In this document: positions 23,501 to 34,745 of the stretch, piece by piece
How positions within the stretch are numbered: position 1 is the first letter of the stretch
Layout: each line of letters starts with the position of its first letter
NCBI GenBank assembly: GCA_003313425.1
Contig: NHZP01000006.1
Coordinates: 1,302,001 to 1,366,000, forward strand
DNA: 64,000 nucleotides
Reading direction: 5' to 3'
Source of the DNA: Pseudopyrenochaeta lycopersici
Taxonomy: Eukaryota > Ascomycota > Dothideomycetes > Pleosporales > Pseudopyrenochaetaceae
Translations under genes and position numbers: made by a program
Notes under the pieces: generated by a model
Database searches by the model: none
What the model was told of the DNA's origin: nothing
Seen by the model: only the letters and a program-made list of their open reading frames with translations

Positions 23501-24840
23501 TGTGATTTCCATCTGTCCGTTTCTTTCACATTTGTCACCTTGTCACCTAAAGCCCGGCACATGCTAGTGTGAATCTCCTTCTCGCGTAGAGTGTAGTCTT
23601 TGAAAGGCATGGCCGTCTCACGGGGATCAACCTTCGATGTGAATACATTGTGTAACCCAAATTGTCGAGGAAAGATGTACCGCATGATGTGAACTCTTTG
23701 TTGTTTGTCATCTCGCGTTGAAAAGCGATTCAAGACGTCTACGTAATATGTCAGCTGTTATCCATGCCCCGAATGCTGAAGGGGAACCAACGAATATGGC
23801 GCATGCCAAATCTTATTCCCCCTTTAGCATTGAGAGCAGCCTTTGCATACAACATTCGACTCCTGACGAAGGTAATTGAACTAGGTGTCCTATTCTCACT
23901 TGTCAGACAGAACGGCCCCCGAGTCACTGCCGGGTTGATTCCGTTGTCCATGGCAGGGCCCTTTAAGTTCGGCTCGAATTTCAATTCTGACACGGGCGTG
24001 CCGCTCAACTGATAGTAGTTTCCAAGGTTCCTTGCTACTGGGAGGAAAATTGAGCAATCTAGAAGCATTTTCATCATGATGAGATCGCCGCCTTGGCCGA
24101 GTAAGGCATGTAGTCGGCACCAAGTCGGTTTCTTAAGCGTCTGCACATTACTGTTGGAGTACCGGGCAAGCAGCCCGGGGATGGAAGAGGCCGGGTCTAT
24201 ATCTTCGATGTGTATGTGAGGTGCACTTCCAGACCTTTGGAAGCCATGGCAGAGCAAGTGTGAAGGCTTGTGAGATGTTGATCGCCTGAACAGGCGCCAT
24301 ATCACGAAATCAACAATCTGTGTGTGTGCTCAGCATCCATATCGGGGCATCATGCAACGAGCAATAGCTTGGAAGCGCGATTAGTGTGGCACAGCATACC
24401 TCAGATTGCAGAAGATAGCCGGGCTTGAATGTCCCGCCGGTAGTACCCTGTGGTAGCTGCTGGGTAAACACATCAATATCCTGATTCCGTTCTCTTGTGA
24501 TCTGCTCTTCGCTCTCTGTGGTTGAGCCTGGAAAGACGCCGACTAGGGCCGAGTCAAGTAGCTGCCCCAGTTCAGCATCGACATGATGCGTCGAGGTACC
24601 ATTTCCAGCTGTGGTCGAGAGGCCGAGTTGGGCTATTCTCCGACGTCTAACTTTTGACGACGAGGGCAGCTGTGCCAGCAAATAGTGGCGCAAGTTAAGG
24701 ACTTGGGGATAGAGACGCTGCAGGACAGGATGGTCGGTTCCTGGAGTTGTGGCATGTGCAGATTGGCCAGGAGTACGAACAGGGCGTCTCGGTTTCTTTC
24801 GAGGACCCCCACCGACGTGGGAGCTGCGTTTCCTCTTCAT
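20549..24840 (-). CDS. TERT: telomerase reverse transcriptase
   Basis: Eleven minus-strand exons: 24840..24400, 24317..23792, 23738..23392, 23344..23012, 22963..22496, 22449..21579, 21510..21441, 21323..21188, 21133..21091, 20952..20844 and 20705..20549; 1166 aa. The TEN-like N-terminus includes HLLCHGFQR and CSIFLPVA. The RNA-binding domain has RYIFPRQFGLHNVFTS, RCSYMELLRHYCP and IPRGFWG. The T-motif/motif 1 region has WLFDSFLIPLIRSNFHVTES and LLPKSHGYRTIMNL. RT motifs are intact: A (FAKVDVQSCFD, Asp749), B' (GIPQGSVLSS, about 874), C (LLRLLDDFLL, Asp913 and Asp914), D and E (FPYCGV). The C-terminal extension is spread over small exons: SLTVDLSRMPGQTFHRKAL, FKIQLRAMFIDTSLN, then VDSIIALAF and RRQLQWLACKAF. 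The 43-nt exon 9 and its GTCCAG donor are the weakest point; GTATTC at 21122 is an alternative. It copies telomeric repeats from an RNA template in the nucleus. Confidence 0.94.
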
Positions 24841-25908
24841 CACGACGCCAAACCATGAGTGGCTGGATTGCTATTGGAGATTTGATACAGGGTGCACACG
24901 CGACGTTGGGCTGCTGGAGAGTGGTGTTGGCCTGTGTTATTTTCTATCAAGGGGGCAGTGACGCCAGGGACGCGATGGCCACGGCGCGATTAAGATTGGA
25001 GGTTGCAAGCTTTCACCCATGGTTTGTCAAACTCTGTGACACCTGTTACGACTGTCCGTCTCCCACGGAGCAATTGAAACACGAAATTGCATTTTCGATA
25101 TCCCATGGCAGAGTTTTCGTCTCAACCTTGGTCGCGCCGGCTGCGGTCAATGTTTGAATAGTGTTACTTGTGACTAGGAGCACGCGCTAGAATTAGGCCT
25201 AGGGCCGGGGAACTGGGGGGACTACAGCCGTTCGTCGAGCAGACAAATTCAGTCATTTTACGATACACTGCAAAGTCGAAATAACCGACTTCGAGAAGCC
25301 AGGCAATATATCCACGACTCGTGCTCCACCCCTTACAGCCCATGATCCCGTGCAACGTCAGCCCGAACGACTCCCGCGCCGTTATACTGTGCCTAGCGTA
25401 CTCTGATCCGACTTTATTTCCACATCGGCTGGCAATCCCTGGAGCCGAGAAAACGGTTGGAGACAGCGTGCGGCAGATCACCGCCCACACGGCCAAGCAC
25501 AGCGAGTGAACGTCAATCTCACTATCGACTGCTGCGGTGGCCTTGAACGCCAACCGACCTGCTCGCACCTCTTGAGGGGCCCCCGTCTCCTCCACTAACG
25601 CGCTTCTTCCTTGCCCGATCTCCAATCTGCAAGCGCGCTCTATTGGGCAGGCCTCCGGCTGGGTCCTTTGCTCGCCCACGGCTGAAACGCCCACCTCACT
25701 TCCTCCCGTTACTGGCTCGGCCAGCGATTTATTGAAAGTATCCGAGTGTGAGTTGTCTGGCACCCTTGTCGCGTCGCCCAAGTGCGCTTGAAGAGCTCGC
25801 TACGCCTCCGCTGAGTGATTGGACGACCTGCTCCCACGACGTCTGGCCGCTGCCTTGATTCCGCGGTAACGGCAGACCCTACGTTCGCTCTGGGGATTAT
25901 GGGCCAAC
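24841..25908. promoter_or_regulatory. divergent promoter region, TERT / DH-BAR-SH3 GEF
   Basis: 1.07 kb between divergent start codons. It is GC-rich near the GEF. Minus-strand frames at 25.2-25.8 kb do not resemble proteins. No specific regulatory motif was recognised. Confidence 0.45.
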
Positions 25909-28900
25909 ATGGAGTCTGATGAAGCGCATACACACAGTTATGCATATCACCCCGGAGTCTCCGTCTCGAGCTGGCTGCAGGAGCAACAGCATGCCGACGA
26001 CCCTCTGGACGACCCGCCGGACTCTCCTGACGCCTTCTACAGATCCGCGTACACCACCACCGCACACGATCCCGCCCCTCTGTCCAAGCAAGGCATAGAC
26101 ATGGCCGCAGCGACTCGCCAACGCCAGACAAACACCAACGGAGCGCGATCGACGCCCAAAGCCACTCCGAGGTCAGCCTCAGGCCCTGCCTCGTCCGCTG
26201 CAGGGACTCGCTCGCCCCCACACGTACCGAACAAAGTGAAGGCTCTGGCAGAGAGGTTCGAGCGCTCTCCTGGTGGCTCTCCCATTGGAACCGCTCCAGC
26301 AGTCCGCTCGAGGTCTCGGGAACCCTTTCGAGCTGGAGCCTACGACCCCAGCAGACGATCAATTGCGTCTGTCTCCTCGACTGCGTCCGCTGCGCGCCCG
26401 AGCAAGGAGGCCGCGTATGGAACGTACAAGTTCAATAATCTGAAGCCGCGGGAAAGGCCACAGCCCGCCCCGGCACCGCCTCGAACTGCGCGGCGAACAA
26501 ATGGCAGCAGAAGCAGCATAGACCCGCAAATCTCGCCGACGCGGAAGAAGGTCGCGTCTCCCAACCAAAGGCCAGCCTCGAGTGGACGACAGCCTTTTTT
26601 TGGGGAGGTGGTCAGTGGCGATGTCATGTCGCCGGGATTTGGGATACCGGCCTTCGACAACACGCTCGCTGACGAAGCCACGCCAGCATCCTTACACAGC
26701 AGGAACACTTCGCGAGACCTCTCGAGCGACGGCCCACGGTATTCCGCGACCTCCTTCCACTCCTCTCACCACGAACGGTCGGCCAGCGCTGCGACATCGG
26801 CATTTACTGCGGACGGACTGTCAGTGCAACCCTCTGAACACACAACGGAACGGTCTTCCCAGCGGAGGTCCCCCGCATCCAGAATACCAGTAGCCACCCG
26901 ACGTCTGAGCGCAGCGTCAGACTCAAACTCCTCGACCCGCTCAGTAAAATATACTCCCACGCGCGTGAATAATCATAGTAATAGAGCGTCACCGACACGA
27001 CTGAACAGAAAGCCGGTAGCAGCAGGTGGCGCTGTGAAGTCAGACTGTGCAGACCAATCAATGCTGCCGGCATTAGCCTACCGTGGGTATCGAGAGCGAG
27101 GCAAGTCGCCCTTGGGGGCGCGAAGCGGACCCAGCGTACCAGCCGTTGTGACTGTCCCTCCTGCGCCCACGTCGCCTCGGTTAAGGAATTCGAGAGAGCG
27201 ACAGCCACTGCAACCCTCTCCAAACTCACGCTCCAGAAGCAGTGGTCCCCATGGAGAACACGGCTATTTCCCACCAAGGGCTAGTTTTGACTCCCAGCAG
27301 GACACAGCATTCTATCAGGACGAAGCAGCAGCGCTGGCTGATATCCCTGGACTAGAACCTTTCGTTGATCCTCATGCACCCCACCAACAACCAGGACAGC
27401 TGTCCCAAGAGGAGAACCACGATACATCACCAAACCAACCACAACATCTAAGCCTCCAGACGTCGAGCCTTTCACTTCCTCCGACCCGCCAACCCGTATC
27501 AGCTACTACCGACTTCGATGAATCCCCAGTTTTGGGAATACCTGGAAGTTTTGTCTTGACGCCGCCAACGGCGCACCAAGAGCCAGAACAACCACTTCTA
27601 CAGCCCACCGTATTCCACGCTCCTAGTAGGGAGCAGGCCCCTGTATCACCAGATATTGATCAGTCAGAGTTAGGTGTCAGGGAGTCAATACCGATCATGC
27701 TCGGCGACACCCAGCCTACGAGCATGTGGGAACCTTCCTTTGAAGAGATTAATGAAGGCTTGCAAGCTTTGTCATTCGAATATCGTCCAAATCATACGCA
27801 TGATATCAGTGAAACGCAGCCTACAGCTCGCTACGCGTTCGACGATTCGACAATCGACCCATTCCCTAATCGGGAAACTTTACATCCAGATGACTCTGCT
27901 AGCATCGCGCCATACCGGACCCTGGGATCTTTAGCATTCAACAGTGAAACTTACAGTGTTGTCAATTCTGTACTCAATATGTACCATCAGTCCCCTGTCA
28001 TCTCAGCAGAATTGGCGACATTTTCGAGAGAAAGAGTACAGCAAGTGTCACCTGTCATTGCGCAGCATAAAGATTGGGCTTCTAAAGAAGCCACAGAGAC
28101 TTATCTTGCTCGCTTGTTAAGCGATGCCAACGGGTCAACTGGTGAAATAGCGCATGAAAAGCCAAGCAACACGATTCAGTCGCGGCCAGACCTGAGTGTT
28201 GATCAGACTCATCAAGGTCTACCAGGGCCCGAACTCGGGGGCACAGCAGTTATTTACCCCCCAGAATCACAACGCTACTCGCGTGGTTCAGGTGGTTCCG
28301 CTGCAACCACCATTCAAGACGATGCGTCACGGTCTGGGAGTAGTTCTGGCAACCGATCGCAAGATTCACTGTTTCGAAACTCGAAAATCGACCACACGCC
28401 AGCTACAACTAATAGTATTGAGCTGCCACAGCTGGCATGGACTAATGGAGGGTTGGGCCTCTCGCTACAAGACGTTCTACCACACTCACCTCTGTCACAA
28501 CAGGCTCCCCCTCGGCCAGCATATTCACCACCGCCTCCCCCCGCCAAACCGTCCATCGACCAGCACGTAGTCTACCCAACAAAGTCGTCGTCTCCTCCTC
28601 CCGCATCAGACAATCAACCTTCACGAGTGTCACTTAGCGACGAGCAATTTGCGATGCATCCCGCTCGCTCGCGCACACCAGTGATTCGAACTCATGAGAA
28701 AACTCTTGAGGATCGATACGGTACCCCACAACCGATGGAGAGTGCCACCCAGGCGCCAGCTGGAAGTGACAAAGGCGAGAGCGACCAACCTGATCCTACA
28801 AAGCAGGCACTAATAAAGCGATATCGAATCCTGGAGGAGTTACTTACCACCGAGCATCAATTTTGCATCGACATGATGATAGCACACAATATATTTGAGG

Positions 28901-31276
28901 CAACGGCGCAGAATCTCATGTCTGAGAAAGAGAAGAAGACATTGTTCAGTAACTGCAAAGAGCTCGAAAAGTTTTCCCTATCGCTATTCCGTTCGTTCAA
29001 GAAAGCAGCCAAGCCAATTGTCAACTACGAGATCCCGCCACCAACTGGTCCGTGGAATCGCGATCCATCCGATCCCAAGCAGTCCAATACTCCAGACGCA
29101 TCTCTCAGCCTCCGTAGACCATCTGAGGACTCTCAAAACCAATTCGAGAATTGTACACTAGAGAACGACCACCAAACTACAATCGGTCAAGTCATCCTCG
29201 AGAATAGGGAGAAAATGGAGCGGCTCTACACAACGTATTTTCTCAACCAAGACAATGCGAGTGCCTACATGAAAAAGCATCAGGGTAACCCTGAACTTGC
29301 AACCTGGGTCGTGGCCTGTTTCGAACAGGTAGAGAATATGACACAGGCCTGGGATTTGGATTCACTGCTTCTTAAACCCTGTCAGCGCTTGCTAAAATAC
29401 CCACTCCTCCTCGACGGCCTCATAAGCTCCAGCGACCCTGAGCATCCCGACTTGCAGAGCCTCAAGGACGCCAAAGCAGAGCTGCTGGCAATCAATGCCC
29501 GTATCAACGAAGCCAAAGCGCGCTCCGATACCTTTCGCGCAGCGGCTTCTGAAGGCAAGAAAGAAAAGGGCAGGGGAAAGGGCATAGGAAAGACCTTCGT
29601 CAAAGCATTCATTCCAAAAGTGGACAAGAACAAGGCGTATGATGAGGCCGATAGAACTTTCAAAGATCAAGAGTACAAGTCAAGAGAACAGAAGTTTGGA
29701 GGCCACTTCTTTCAACTGCAGATCGTCATTCGCGACTTTGAACAGTACCTCGAATCGATTACCGAACACTACCTGCAGCTTAACATTGTGTTTTTGGGCT
29801 TCATCACCGTTTGCGAGGTCGCACCGTCTGTATACCCTGAAATTGAAAGCACATGGCGAAAGTGGGCAATGGCTCATTTCGAGCTACAGAACAAGGCCCT
29901 CGAAGAGCATGTAAGTGTGAGCATATTCGAGTTTCCGTTTAGCGCTAACTGTTTCATAGAAATCTGCTGTTCGCAGTCGTGTTTTGAAACCAGTGGGAGA
30001 TCTCTGGGAAATGTGGGTTTCGTACCAGAAGACGATTGAACAACGTAAGAAGTTCTTGTTGTACTTCGTCAAGCACAAGCAAGCCGTCGATCGCGGCGAA
30101 AAGATCGACCCTGAACTCGAGGAGTCGGCCAAAAAGTTTACGACGATCAACGATACACTGAAGCACGAGCTGCCTCTGCTTTATGAGAGGACGAAGGGGC
30201 TCATGCGCACGTTGATGACACTTTTCATGTGTCTCCAGAAAGACTGGTACAAGACTTGTTCAAAGAAGATTCTCCCACTTTTGGAAAGCGAGCCACAGCA
30301 TACGACTTCGCTTCGCTATGACCTGGAGTCATATGTAGAGCGCTTCCATTCCGATTATAAGCCAATGCAGGACCTGGCAAACAGACTCGGCATCGTCAAT
30401 CGCAATCTGTTAGTCGACATCTCGAATATGACTTCCCCCGTTCCAACAATTTCGTCGGACGGAGGCGGCTCGTCGCGCAACTCTTCGTCTCGCCGCACTG
30501 AGTCTATGGGTAGCGAAGCCTCTATGCTCGACTCGCGCAATCGCAACAGCGGCGGCTATGGTCCAAGATCACACATACGAAACATTGAAAACCCGCCCCG
30601 TTCTTCCCCAGCCGGCCCAGCATACCCAACCCTCTTTGGCCAGATCGGACCAACAGGTCGGCCTGGACCTGGACCTACGTCTCTGCGTGAAGCTCGAGCG
30701 TTGAGCCCTGTATCTGACAATAGTGAAACGACAATTGTCCACAACGAACGACGTAACACAGGTCCTTCGCGCAATCATAACTATCTCGGCCTAGACGGCG
30801 CTGTCGATTTCGACGATCGGTCACCGTTCGGCTCTGGGGTCTTCGATTTCCCACCTCAGCTAGGTGCTTCGTTCCTCTCGCCTACAGCGCCACCGCCGTT
30901 GATCCACTCTACCTCCGCACCCCCCTCACAGTCTGCCTCACTACCTGGCTCGTCCCGCGCCTCTGGTGTCTTCAACTCGGCACTTCCCATGTCTGATTCA
31001 CCTGTTCGCGGCAGTACCGAGGATCTTCCAACCACCCCCGCCGATACCGACGAACCTGAGGTTCTTTTCCTCGCTGCAAGCCTTTTTGAGTTCAATATCG
31101 CACATGATCGTCGTGAGGGTGGTATACCATATCTGGTCTATGTACCTGGCGAGATCTTTGACGTCATTGGCATGAAAGGCGAGCTGTGGCTGGCGCGCAA
31201 TCAAGACGATCCTACGAAGACCGTAGGTTGGATATGGGAAAAGCATTTTGCACGCATCTTGCCTGAGGATGCATAG
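25909..31276 (+). CDS. DH-BAR-SH3 Rho guanine nucleotide exchange factor (Gef1/Tuba-like)
   Basis: Two exons, 25909..29910 and 29960..31276, with a 49-nt intron; 1772 aa. The first 960 residues are disordered and Ser/Pro/Arg-rich. A DH domain starts near 970 (KRYRILEELLTTEHQFCIDM) and includes LLLKPCQRLLKYPLLLDGL, the conserved helix that contacts the GTPase. A BAR-like region follows (about 1240-1480; IRDFEQYLESITEHYLQLN, WYKTCSKKILPLLES). The last 70 residues resemble an SH3 fold (LFLAASLFEFN, GWIWEKHF). No PH domain is seen; DH followed directly by BAR is the hallmark of fission yeast Gef1 and animal Tuba, both Cdc42 GEFs. Likely role: Cdc42 activation at hyphal tips or septation sites. 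The exact GTPase is inferred. Confidence 0.9.
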
Positions 31277-31887
31277 TTCTCTATGATTAGCATTTCTTTT
31301 GTCGCGGCGTTCTGAATCGCCGAGCACTGCATATCCTTACGCAGCGGGCATTGGTTTCTTTCTTTCTTCTATTCGTGATTCCCCGACCCTTTTCTTCTTC
31401 TACTTTACGATTTCGACTAGTTACGATTTCGAATACATACGACCCTAGGGCTGGCGTACGGGCTACTGGGTTGAGGCTCATAAGCATTGCCGGCGTCTGA
31501 TCAAATCTTTGAGAGACTTTGCGGTCATGATATGATTGGCATATAAGGAAGGATATTGTTGCATAGTGTATGATATCAATCAAAAGATTACAATGTCTTT
31601 TTACGAATCAAGCACTTGTTCATTGCGAATGTGAATGTGAATCATACTTTCCTTATGTTTGGCCGTTTAGCATACGCCTATTGGGGGTTCGAGGTATTTA
31701 AGCTTAATTTTAAGCCTCATCGTAGCGTGCCTACCCCACCAACGCCTCACCAAAAATTGTTCGTCGCCGCCAGCATTTCACCTCATCACCTCGACAACAC
31801 CCACAAACCTCCAGTCACCGACAAATCACACTCTTCTCCGCCCCCTTTGAATCGAACTTTATCCTTTTTCGGCCGAATCCGCCCATC
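31277..31887. promoter_or_regulatory. upstream region of TRM112
   Basis: A 611-bp spacer between two plus-strand genes, T-rich at the 5' side and C/A-rich immediately before the TRM112 start. No gene was recognised. Confidence 0.4.
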
Positions 31888-32460
31888 ATGAAGCTCTTGA
31901 CCCTAAACTTCCTCACTTGTGCGATCAAAACATGCAAAACGAACCCCGCATCTTTCCCGCTGCACCCGCGGGATGCGGAACTCGAGATTCAGGAAGCAGA
32001 GTTGAATCTGCCGTTTTTGAAGAACATCCTTCCGCGGCTGATGTGGGAGGAGCTGAGGGCGATATGTAAAGAGGTATGTACATTGATTGTGCGAAAAGTT
32101 CAAAGGAGAGGTACAGGTCTTGGGAAAGCAGATTGGTGGAGAAGAATAGATAAAAGGGAAGGAATCAAGTGGCTAACAAAAGCGCAGTTGGGGTTACCAG
32201 AGTTACCCGCAACACCACCCTCTCCCGCTGACCTTGTGGACGCTTCTGCCTCTGCGCTCGACGCACCCGCTGCTGAACTCCCGTCGACATCACAGCCATC
32301 GGAGGACGAACAAGAACCGTCACAAACAGCAAAGGACGTCCACAGAATACTGCTCGAGACGTGCATACAAGAGGGAAAATTGGTCTGTGGAGCGTGTGGG
32401 CACGAATATGCGGTTAAGGAGGGCGTGGCGAACTTTTTGCTGCCAGGGCACTTGGTCTAA
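31888..32460 (+). CDS. TRM112: Trm112, activator subunit of methyltransferases
   Basis: Two exons, 31888..32073 and 32188..32460; 152 aa. The 114-nt intron is a multiple of three and contains no stop, so the gene also reads through as 190 aa, but the spliced join (LRAICKE-LGLPELP) is the one that fits the family. The N-terminus MKLLTLNFLTCAIKTCK carries Cys11 and Cys16. The C-terminal GKLVCGACGHEYAVKEG carries the second cysteine pair, completing the fungal zinc site, followed by GVANFLLP. Trm112 stabilises Trm9, Trm11, Mtq2 and Bud23 for tRNA, eRF1 and 18S rRNA methylation. A Ser/Pro/Glu-rich linker makes it slightly longer than the yeast protein. Confidence 0.94.
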   Translation: MKLLTLNFLTCAIKTCKTNPASFPLHPRDAELEIQEAELNLPFLKNILPRLMWEELRAICKEVCTLIVRKVQRRGTGLGKADWWRRIDKREGIKWLTKAQLGLPELPATPPSPADLVDASASALDAPAAELPSTSQPSEDEQEPSQTAKDVHRILLETCIQEGKLVCGACGHEYAVKEGVANFLLPGHLV

Positions 32461-32833
32461 GGACGTAGTAGGATAAAGAGACCAAGATGAATGGAAACAT
32501 CACGGCCTAGTGTATAGAGAAGACAGGGGGATGAATTGAGGCGCTGCAAAAGTTGAGATATGATACCCTTTCATTTGAGCATGGACACGGAGTATGTTGG
32601 ACTGAGTTTGCATTGGTGAGAGCTAGATGCCTTCTGGGCTTAGAAAAGTTTCTGCTGGGGCCTACGGGCATTGGACTAGATATAAGGTGTATTAAAGGCG
32701 AAGATCAACATTGAACACGCGATTTAGAGCATAAGCAACACTTTTCCTTTGCCTATGTGGTATCTAACTTATCCACACGCCTGAACGCCGATATCGTCTG
32801 AGGCCCCGACCAATGTCGGAAAGGCCCTTCTTA
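32461..32833. other. convergent intergenic, TRM112 / YTM1
   Basis: 373 bp between converging 3' ends; presumably both 3' UTRs. Nothing else is seen. Confidence 0.5.
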
Positions 32834-34420
32834 CTATGATCCGAGAGCTCTGTTGATCTGCACTTTCTTATCCTCTCCCGCACTCACGATGCCTACTTCC
32901 TTATCCCACTGTACACTAAACACCTTGACGCCTTCGCCATGACCTCTCACCGGCCCACTGTGTCCTTGCCGATTGATCGTGTAGACGCTTTCTCCCGTCA
33001 TACCCTCGCCAATCTGACCGCCAGTACTGACATTTCTCAGATCCCAGATCTGCACTGTGCCGTCGTGAGATCCTGATACTATATTGAACTCGGAACTTGG
33101 GTCGACGGAAAGCGACACGACAGCGTTTTTGTGTCCGCGCAGGGTCATTACGCTGATCTGTGTTGCGGATGCGCGAGGGTCGACGAGCGTGATGTGTCGT
33201 GCTGATGTGCCGGTTGCAAGTAAGTTACGGGATGGGATAGCGCAGAGAGATAGTAAGGAATGGCCGGTTGTGCGTGTTTCTACGCACTGTGAAGTTGGCA
33301 AGTCCCAAGTCTTCAGTGTGTGGTCATGAGATGCTGAGTATGCGACTGTAGCGTCATCTGGTTTGAAGATGACGCTCGAGACAGGTGAATTGTGGCCAGA
33401 AAGCGTAGTCAATGCACCGCGAGCTGGTACTGTGCGGTCTGGTTTTGAAAGTTTCTGGCGCTTGTTTGAGGCCGCTGTTGAACTCGGGAGAAGATTCGCT
33501 GGCGCGGCTGAGTTTTCCTTTGCGTTACTAGAGAAGAGCGAGATAGTGGTGTCTGATGAGGCAGAGAGTATCCTGCTTGAAGGACCATGAACAGCGACAT
33601 CCTCGACGCTCCATCGGTGGTTAAAGAGTTCGAGACTGGTTGTAATGGTTCGCGCATCGTCATCGTACTTGAAAACCCGGACAGTGTTGTCCATACCTGC
33701 AGCTACAATTTTCTTGTCTGATAGCCATTTTACCGTCTTCAAGCTCGTGATTCGCCCGCCGTTGTTTGGCGCTTCTGACGTCGCCAAGACGTCGCCTGAA
33801 GTATTCCACACTCGCACCAAGCCGTCGTAGCTTGCGCTCAGTATTCTCTCCTGGCCGCCTTGTATGCCCGTTTTCGACCATCCCCCTGCTGCCGAAGACT
33901 GGGACAGCACATCCACAGCTGATACCCAATCATCGTGCTCAAAGCTCGTCACATTCAGCGGCGGCACAAGTGCTCGCGTGTACTCCACGTCTAGCGTCGT
34001 TTCGGCATTGATTCCATTCTTGGTGAGGAACTCGTCAACAGTGGTCCGAAGGAACTCGCCATTGATCAAAATATCAAACGGTATACGATTGTCATCGCGG
34101 TGCAGCAAGTCATTTACGAGCGTGGAGAGTTTGTGGCGGGTGAGGGCTGGAGCATCTCATTAGCATATTGCACCTGTGCGAAAGCCCTCCAGCTCTAACA
34201 ACACCTGACCGGAAGAAATACCACCGGTCTATGCGCTTCCCATCGCATGCGCTGCGCCCAGGGCCACAATTGCCCCTCCTCTCGCCATATTGGCCAACAC
34301 GCGGGAATCGCACTCACAAGTTTGAACGAGCAGCGTCGTGGGCTCCTCCGCGATCTGCAAATTGGGGTCGCGAGTACTCAGACGGATCTGCACTTTGGTC
34401 TCTACTGTATCGATATCCAT
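32834..34420 (-). CDS. YTM1: Ytm1/WDR12 ribosome biogenesis WD-repeat protein
   Basis: Two minus-strand exons, 34420..34318 and 34146..32834, with a 171-nt intron; 471 aa. The N-terminal ubiquitin-like NLE domain (VQIRLSTRDPNLQIAEEPTT, LSTLVNDLLHRD, PFDILINGEFLRT) is the part that in yeast contacts the MIDAS domain of the AAA ATPase Rea1. Seven WD repeats follow: ILSASYDGLVRVW, VAAGMDNTVRVF, LSASSDTTISLF, YSASHDHTLKTWD, VSGSHDGTVQIWD and IVSAGEDKKVQI are evident. A low-complexity loop lies between repeats 3 and 4. Ytm1 forms the Erb1-Nop7-Ytm1 complex needed for 25S/5.8S rRNA maturation and is stripped off by Rea1. The start at 34420 gives MDIDTVETKVQ. Confidence 0.94.
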
Positions 34421-34745
34421 GGCGACGACAGTGTGTATGTATTTGCGCTTGTGGTGACGTTGGAGGTTGAGCTATGGAAATTTGACCTCGAACTTTTTTT
34501 CTAATCAGGCTAGCGCGGGGAATCAGCCAGTCGGCGTCCACGAAACTCCGGATGAAGACATAATAGTTAGGCAGGGCTGATAGGCTTGACAGATTTTTGC
34601 GGTCGGAGATTGAGGAATGGGAAAGACCTTGGAACATGCTTTGTTGCAATTTCGACCCGTTCTCGAAGGAAGACATAAAATCAGGAGCGGAAGACATCAC
34701 ACGCTTTCTCCGTGGGCGCGTCTGAAAACATCTAGCATTGCGTAT
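34421..34745. promoter_or_regulatory. YTM1 upstream region
   Basis: A 325-bp spacer between two minus-strand genes, with an A/T stretch about 80 bp above the YTM1 start. No gene was recognised. Confidence 0.4.

Noticed and set aside
25164..26362. Long minus-strand frames opposite the GEF 5' end
   Set aside because: Shadow frames of GC-rich promoter and GEF coding sequence.
25909..31276. Classification as a Rom2/Rgf-type Rho1 GEF
   Set aside because: No PH or CNH domain follows the DH; a BAR-like region and C-terminal SH3 fit Gef1/Tuba instead.
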